Below are positions 59,596 to 64,000 of a stretch of DNA of 64,000 nt, in pieces. The DNA comes from Leptothermofonsia sichuanensis E412 (GTDB lineage: Bacteria > Cyanobacteriota > Cyanobacteriia > Leptolyngbyales > Leptolyngbyaceae). Both the position numbers and the translations under genes were made by a program. The stretch lies in NCBI RefSeq assembly GCF_019891175.1, contig NZ_CP072600.1, positions 3,038,001 to 3,102,000 on the forward strand, written 5' to 3'. Each line of letters starts with the position of its first letter. Positions within the stretch are counted from its first letter, which is position 1. Below the pieces are notes generated by a model. That model saw only the letters and a program-made list of their open reading frames with translations, had not been told where the DNA came from and made no database searches.

Positions 59596-59913
59596 TTAAG
59601 TAGGAGAAATGCAATGAATCATCGGATCGCTGAGAACGTAGGAAACTTTGTGAGATAAGAAAGCACGGACAATCCCCACGTATTCGGTGATGATAGTTTG
59701 GTCACCTGCGATCACCGTTTCACAACTGGCAAGACTGACCAGTTGGCAAGTCTGGAGGGATGGGTCAAGAACATAAATATCTCCCACTGTCAGTAAATCT
59801 CTATCCGCCAGTGCCACTAGACAATGGCGGTGTCCGAGAAGCAGTTGCCGCATGGCATCGTCGCTAGTGGTGGGGATTTCTTCCTGGTCTTGCCAGCGCA
59901 ATAGCCATGTCAT
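59596..59913 (-). CDS. Hypothetical protein, 105 aa
   Basis: No recognised family. Opens MTWLLRWQDQEEIPTTSDD and contains a strand-rich core (CLVALADRDLLTVGDIYVLD; CQLVSLASCETVIAGDQTI). Convergent with the DHODH-like gene, 24 bp apart. Probably genuine by composition, unknown role. Confidence 0.5.
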   Translation of the reverse strand: MTWLLRWQDQEEIPTTSDDAMRQLLLGHRHCLVALADRDLLTVGDIYVLDPSLQTCQLVSLASCETVIAGDQTIITEYVGIVRAFLSHKVSYVLSDPMIHCISPT

Positions 59914-60135
59914 CCCAGTTCTTGTCCAATTCAGCGGTTTCTAGCGCTTTCAGTTCAGTTTTCCAGCATCTTGTTTGCAAAGTTCTCCCAGTCTAACGGA
60001 ATGAATTCAAGAACCCGCCACTCTCTATGGAAATTAAATTTTTGTTATTCAAGGTTCCCAAACCCTGACTTCTGTGGCTAGCCAAACCCGTCAATTCGGC
60101 ATAATTGAAACAGAATAATGCCCTGGCTTTGATAC

Positions 60136-60555
60136 ATGTCTGTTCGAGACATTTTTCACAATGCTGTTAAAACCGCTCTAATTAAAGATGGCTGGACGAT
60201 TACCGATGATCCTCTGCGTCTGGAAGTGGGTGGTATTAGTGTCTCCATCGATCTGTCTGCCGAACGTCTAATTGCTGCCGAACGCAAAGGTCAGAAAATT
60301 GCTGTCGAAGTCAAAAGCTTTTTGGAAAGCGCATCGGCTATTTCGGAATTTCATACAGCCTTGGGACAATTCCTCAACTATCGAGCGGTACTCCAAATGG
60401 ATGAGCCAGATCGAGAACTTTACCTGGCTGTTCCCACCAGCGTCCACGACACTTTTTTTCAACTTCCAATCCCCGCCGCCCAGGTTCAAACCTTCGGTCT
60501 TAAGCTTTTGGTGTATGACCCCATGGAGGAAGTCATCGTGTTATGGAGAAACTAA
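60136..60555 (+). CDS. xisH: XisH-family protein
   Basis: 139 residues, family length. Visible core: VKTALIKDGWTITDDPL, AERLIAAERKGQKIAVEVKSF, which holds the D/ExK nuclease-like motif (E and K of VEVKS), then FLNYRAVLQMDEPDRELYLAV. In Anabaena, XisH and XisI are needed for developmentally timed excision of the fdxN element. Homologues are scattered through cyanobacteria without that element. It overlaps xisI by 13 bp, so the pair is co-translated. Confidence 0.93.
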   Translation: MSVRDIFHNAVKTALIKDGWTITDDPLRLEVGGISVSIDLSAERLIAAERKGQKIAVEVKSFLESASAISEFHTALGQFLNYRAVLQMDEPDRELYLAVPTSVHDTFFQLPIPAAQVQTFGLKLLVYDPMEEVIVLWRN

Positions 60556-60878
60556 ACCAGTATCGTCAATTGATTCAGGACTTATTGAGTCGGTATGCAG
60601 AACACCAACCCTCCCACGGTCAAACCGAAATCCAGGCGGTTTTCGACACAGTCCGTGACCACTACCAGATCATGCACGTTGGCTGGCATGGTAAGCGATG
60701 GGTGCATAGTTGTACCGTTCACATTGATATTAAAGATGAAAAAATTTGGATTCAATGGAACGGAACCGAAGATGATCTGGCTCAAGAGCTGGTGCAATTA
60801 GGGGTTCCCAAAACTGACATCGTAATTGGCTTCCATCCCCCCGAATTGCGAAAGTATACTGAATATGCGGTTTGCTAG
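60543..60878 (+). CDS. xisI: XisI-family protein
   Basis: 111 residues. Family features: QLIQDLLSRYAEHQPSHG, VFDTVRDHYQIMHVGWHGKR, ISWHIDIKDEKIWIQWNGTEDDLA-like stretch (here VHIDIKDEKIWIQWNGTED) and GVPKTDIVIGFHPPELRKY. Start is inside the xisH stop region. Function beyond the Anabaena fdxN case is unknown; pairing with XisH may form a small toxin/nuclease-regulator module (inference). Confidence 0.93.
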   Translation: MEKLNQYRQLIQDLLSRYAEHQPSHGQTEIQAVFDTVRDHYQIMHVGWHGKRWVHSCTVHIDIKDEKIWIQWNGTEDDLAQELVQLGVPKTDIVIGFHPPELRKYTEYAVC

Positions 60879-61055
60879 ATCACTTCCTGCGATTGCTATT
60901 TCTCTGATACCACCAAAAATCTGGGCTGAACTTTTAGGATAGCACCATGAAGGGCGCTCAGCCTGTATCTCCATCGCCCTCTCCACCGAAGTATGCTGGA
61001 CAAATTTATGAATGCTCTTGATTGAGTAGTGAAGGATCGAGACTGGTGGGGTAGG

Positions 61056-61263
61056 TACTAGTGGTCTGTCAAGAATTATTTTGGGTGTTTCAACCCCCAA
61101 AATAATAATCTCTTTTCTCTCCCAGACTCACAACTACAAAGTTGACAAACCACTAGTGTTCCGTCAGGAAAATTTTGACGGGGCGCAGACCCTCAAAATT
61201 TAACTTCAATCAGCCTTTCAGTATTCAGTTACCTGTCAAATTAAATTTGACAGACCACTAGTA
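61056..61263. repeat. Composite MITE-like element with 17-bp perfect inverted ends
   Basis: 208 bp bounded by TACTAGTGGTCTGTCAA (61056-61072) and its exact complement (61247-61263). An internal TTGACAAACCACTAG at about 61142-61156 splits it into two units sharing a CTAG: an E-type unit (61058-61156) and a D-type unit (61153-61261). The D unit recurs at 8433 and the E unit at 47000. No transposase. The surrounding gap 60879-61400 has no gene. Confidence 0.85.
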
Positions 61264-61400
61264 TGGAGTAAATGAACATTTTACATAAGGCGGGCACTAT
61301 TTGAGTCTGGTTGACAAAATTCCCATTGCAGACCTTACAGATGCTTCAAGGAGGGTTCTGTCTGATAAGATATTTGGGTTGTTCAGTCTGATACCTTCCG

Positions 61401-61904
61401 TTGAGTCAATCGATAGATATACCCAGGGTAGACGAGCTTCTACAGGAATTTGCTAATATTCAGCAAACCAGCTCCAAGCGCATTGCGCTGCTGGGTTCCC
61501 GTCACGTCCCGATTACCCATCAAAACTTGATTGAGATGATGAGCTATGCCCTGGTGCTGGAAGGTAATCGGTTGATTACTTCTGGGGCGACCGGGACCAA
61601 TTTTGCTGCGATTCGGGGGGCACTGCGGGCAGACCCAACCTTGCTGACCGTGATTTTGCCCCAGAGTCTGGATCGCCAGCCGCGTGAGTCCCGTGAGCAA
61701 CTGGAGCAGGTGATGCATCTGGTGGAAAATCCCAGCAATGACACCCTTTCCCTGGCAGAAGCAAGTTCGCTGTGCAACGCGGAAATCATTTCCCGCTGCC
61801 AGCAGTTGATCTGCTTTGCCTTCCACGACAGCACCACCCTGCTGAATACTTGCCGTGATGCTGAAGAGCAGCGGAAAATTGTGACTCTGTTTTACTTTGA
61901 CTGA
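61401..61904 (+). CDS. DprA-like (SLOG) nucleotide-binding protein
   Basis: 167 residues from a TTG. It opens SIDIPRVDELLQEFANIQQ and has a Rossmann-like core: KRIALLGSRHVPITHQNL, LEGNRLITSGATGTNFAA (the GS/GGA-type phosphate loop), LLTVILPQSLDRQP and LSLAEASSLCNAEIISRC. Cyanobacterial copies are often annotated as DNA recombination-mediator protein A, but the fold is shared with LOG-type and SLOG sensors and it is shorter than DprA. Competence role is therefore unproven. Confidence 0.75.
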   Translation: MSQSIDIPRVDELLQEFANIQQTSSKRIALLGSRHVPITHQNLIEMMSYALVLEGNRLITSGATGTNFAAIRGALRADPTLLTVILPQSLDRQPRESREQLEQVMHLVENPSNDTLSLAEASSLCNAEIISRCQQLICFAFHDSTTLLNTCRDAEEQRKIVTLFYFD

Positions 61905-62034
61905 TGGAAGGATGAAGGATGAATCTGAAATCGCAAGTTCAAAATTGAGAGAAGACAGAATTCAGAATTCAGAATTCAGAAGACTGCATTCTTTTGTCTT
62001 CTTTCTCCTGGATCCTGAATTCTTTTTCCAAACC

Positions 62035-62132
62035 ATAGCAGTCGCCATCCAGGTCAGGACAAGTTAGAACGCTTAAAACCTGATCCTGTCATTCTTTCTT
62101 ACCCATACCCCGTCCTCTGTTCCCTGCTATAC
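62035..62132 (+). repeat. Dispersed repeat F (copy 2)
   Basis: atagcagtcgccatccaggt to ctgttccctgctata, matching the 2840-2936 copy block by block. It lies about 100 bp upstream of the der start. The gap 61905-62229 also has three direct agaattc units near 61957-61978. Confidence 0.7.
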
Positions 62133-62229
62133 AATGGGAAATTGTTGAAGATTAAAGCCAGGCAGGTTGAGAGGGCAGAAATCCCTGTCGATGGTTTCTT
62201 GCCCTGCACCTCTCTCCCAGTTTCCTATC

Positions 62230-63591
62230 ATGCCGCTTCCCATTGTTGCTATTATTGGTCGCCCGAATGTGGGCAAGTCTACGGTCGTCAATCGCCTGGC
62301 GGGGGTGCAGGATGCGATCGTCTATGATGAACCGGGAGTAACCCGCGATCGCACCTACAAGCGGGCATTCTGGGGCGATCGGGAGTTCCAGGTAGTGGAT
62401 ACCGGGGGCCTGGTGTTTGACGATGACACTGAGTTTCTACCCCTGATCCGGGAGCAGGCAATGGCGGCTCTGGCAGAGTCCAGCGCTGCCATTTTTGTGG
62501 TCGATGGCCAGATGGGCCTGACTCCGGCGGATGAGGAAATTGCTACCTGGCTGCGGCAACAACCTGTTCCCGTTCTGCTGGCAGTGAATAAATGTGAATC
62601 GGTGGAGCAGGGGGTGACCCAGGCAGCGGAGTTCTGGCAGTTGGGACTGGGAGAGCCATATCCAATTTCAGGCATTCACGGCAACGGCACCGGGGATTTA
62701 CTGGATGCGCTGATCACCCATTTGCCTCCGGCGGAGGAAGTGACGGAGGAAGAAGAAATTAAAGTGGCGATCGCCGGTCGCCCCAATGTGGGTAAGTCCA
62801 GCCTGCTGAATGCGTTTGTGGGTGAGAACCGCTCTATTGTCAGCCCCATTTCGGGGACAACACGGGATGCGATCGACATGGTGGTGGAACGGGATGGGCG
62901 CACCTATCGCCTGGTGGACACCGCCGGTATCCGCAAAAAGAAAAATGTGGAGTACGGACCTGAGTTTTTTGGGATCAACCGTGCCTTTAAGGCGATTAAC
63001 CGTGCCAGTGTGGTACTGCTGGTGATTGATGCCCTGGATGGGGTGACAGAGCAGGACCAGAAGTTAGCCGGGCGAATTGCCGATGAGGGGCGGGGCTGCG
63101 TCATTATCGTCAACAAGTGGGATGCCGTCGAAAAGGACTCCCATACCATTTATGAGTATGAGAAGGTGGTACGCGATCGCCTCCACTTCCTCGACTGGGC
63201 AGACATTATCTTCATCAGCGCCAGAACCGGGCAGCGGGTCGAAAAAATTCTGGATCTGGTCAATATTGCAGCCGAACAGCACCAGCGCCGGGTGACCACC
63301 TCTGTCATCAATGAAGTGCTGGAAGATGCGGTCCGCTGGCATTCTCCCCCCACCACCCGGCAGGGGCGACAGGGCAAAATCTACTACGGCACCCAGGTCA
63401 GCACCCGCCCCCCCACAATCGCCCTCTTCGTGAATGACCCCGAACTGTTCAACGACAACTACCGTCGCTATGTTGAAGGGCAGTTTCGCAAATCCCTGGG
63501 CTTCGCTGGAACCCCCATCCGCCTCCTGTGGCGTGGGAAAAAAGCCCGCGATATGGAGCGGGGCAGTGTAAACCGGGCAACGCGGGTTTAG
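62230..63591 (+). CDS. der: Ribosome biogenesis GTPase Der (EngA)
   Basis: 453 residues from the ATG at 62230, which is followed immediately by the first P-loop ([16 protein letters not shown]). The upstream part of the ORF lacks family sequence. Two GTPase domains in tandem: the first with DTGGLVFDD and NKCE, the second with [25 protein letters not shown] and VNKWDAVE, then a KH-like domain ending in [11 protein letters not shown]-type (here [17 protein letters not shown]). Essential for 50S subunit assembly in bacteria. Precedes ecfT by 12 bp. Confidence 0.97.
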   Translation: MPLPIVAIIGRPNVGKSTVVNRLAGVQDAIVYDEPGVTRDRTYKRAFWGDREFQVVDTGGLVFDDDTEFLPLIREQAMAALAESSAAIFVVDGQMGLTPADEEIATWLRQQPVPVLLAVNKCESVEQGVTQAAEFWQLGLGEPYPISGIHGNGTGDLLDALITHLPPAEEVTEEEEIKVAIAGRPNVGKSSLLNAFVGENRSIVSPISGTTRDAIDMVVERDGRTYRLVDTAGIRKKKNVEYGPEFFGINRAFKAINRASVVLLVIDALDGVTEQDQKLAGRIADEGRGCVIIVNKWDAVEKDSHTIYEYEKVVRDRLHFLDWADIIFISARTGQRVEKILDLVNIAAEQHQRRVTTSVINEVLEDAVRWHSPPTTRQGRQGKIYYGTQVSTRPPTIALFVNDPELFNDNYRRYVEGQFRKSLGFAGTPIRLLWRGKKARDMERGSVNRATRV

Positions 63592-63603
63592 ACGAGGTCA
63601 TTC

Positions 63604-64000
63604 ATGGATCTACTGCGATCGCTCCCCATTGGACTGTACCTGGAACAACCCGTCACCTGGCTGCATCGACTCGATCCCCGCGTCAAGCTGGCGTGGTTGA
63701 TGACCTTTCTGCTGGCTCCGCTGCTGGCAAATCCACCCTGGAGAATTTTTCTGGTGGTGCTTCTGGTTGGGATTACCCTGGCTGCAATGATTCCCCTGCG
63801 GGTGTGGCGGCAGCAAATGGTCTGGCTGTTGCTCCTGAGTGTGATGGTGTTTGTCCTGACCGCCCTGCTGCCCGATGGGTTGAAGGCCCGTATCCAGCCC
63901 CGACTGCCCGCTGACGAGCTTGCCTTCCAGGAACAACCAGCCCAACTTCCCACACCGCCCCAGACATCCTGGAATCCCTTCCGCATTGGGCAGCCTTCTA
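63604..64000 (+). CDS. Energy-coupling factor transporter transmembrane protein EcfT (partial)
   Basis: The reading frame begins at ATG 63604 and runs off the window. The first about 132 residues show EQPVTWLHRLDPRVKLAW, the conserved opening of CbiQ/EcfT proteins. Several hydrophobic spans follow (LMTFLLAPLLANP, FLVVLLVGITLAAMIPL, WLLLLSVMVFVLTALL). EcfT links substrate-binding S components to ATPases in vitamin and metal uptake. A cyanobacterial version next to der is common. The coupling helices lie outside the window. Confidence 0.85.
   Translation, partial: MDLLRSLPIGLYLEQPVTWLHRLDPRVKLAWLMTFLLAPLLANPPWRIFLVVLLVGITLAAMIPLRVWRQQMVWLLLLSVMVFVLTALLPDGLKARIQPRLPADELAFQEQPAQLPTPPQTSWNPFRIGQPS

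Overview
The window looks like chromosomal DNA of a filamentous, non-model cyanobacterium (Leptolyngbya/Oscillatoriales-like, inferred). The evidence is the dense scatter of the HIP1 octamer GCGATCGC, cyanobacterial gene types (tocopherol cyclase, LL-diaminopimelate aminotransferase, DUF760, MEKHLA, XisH/XisI, a Slr1212-like ethylene-receptor kinase, NifJ with a DHODH-like neighbour), and many short gene-poor gaps filled with palindromic repeats. I see no tRNA, rRNA, CRISPR array or prophage.

Layout. 0-10.4 kb: FecR-domain secreted protein, MEKHLA protein, alpha/beta hydrolase, a repeat-rich gap with a tiny secreted ORF, a conserved hypothetical, bioD, a membrane Ser/Thr kinase, yqeY and prs. 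10.5-13 kb: a run of small minus-strand genes of unknown role ending in a Uma2 nuclease-like gene. 13.3-25.6 kb: an unsplit, intein-free dnaE, an aldo/keto reductase, ychF, a hypothetical, a TPR protein, a nucleotidyltransferase/phosphomannomutase-like fusion, a small membrane protein and a methyltransferase. 25.7-31.8 kb is a decay and insertion zone: an IS66 element sits inside a 67-bp palindrome that sits inside a CTAG-ended repeat. Next come an MFS gene with an amber stop, a pyrophosphatase fragment, a Ser/Thr kinase overlapping the 3' part of a probable dynamin-like gene cut by an IS630 element, and a second IS630 remnant. 31.8-42.8 kb: a nuclease-like hypothetical, ubiA, an ethylene-receptor hybrid kinase, DUF760 plus tocopherol cyclase, an O-methyltransferase, dapL, a response-regulator fragment and a DUF2079 membrane protein. 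42.9-47 kb: a 1374-residue class III nucleotidyl cyclase / STAND ATPase / 14 WD40 fusion. 47.2-64 kb: YdcF, moaE, remA-gmk, NFACT protein, TonB-like protein, histidine kinase, nifJ with two co-oriented genes, xisH-xisI, a DprA-like protein, der and the start of ecfT.

How genes work together. ubiA (plastoquinone head-group prenylation) and tocopherol cyclase serve prenylquinone synthesis. nifJ, a zinc-ribbon membrane protein and a DHODH-like protein form a probable operon for fermentative or low-potential electron metabolism. remA precedes gmk. Signal transduction is rich: two Ser/Thr kinases, two histidine kinases and the cyclase-STAND-WD40 protein.

The least expected signals are not single genes. 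(1) Families of small palindromes, several ending in CTAGTG, recur in gaps. They or short tandem duplications supply the stop codons of several genes. (2) At least seven two-copy tandem duplications of 14-19 bp occur in or at the edges of intergenic DNA. (3) The nested insertion at 25.75-27.37 kb can be read in order, with an 8-bp target duplication for IS66. The best single-protein candidate for an under-described system is the cyclase-STAND-WD40 protein.
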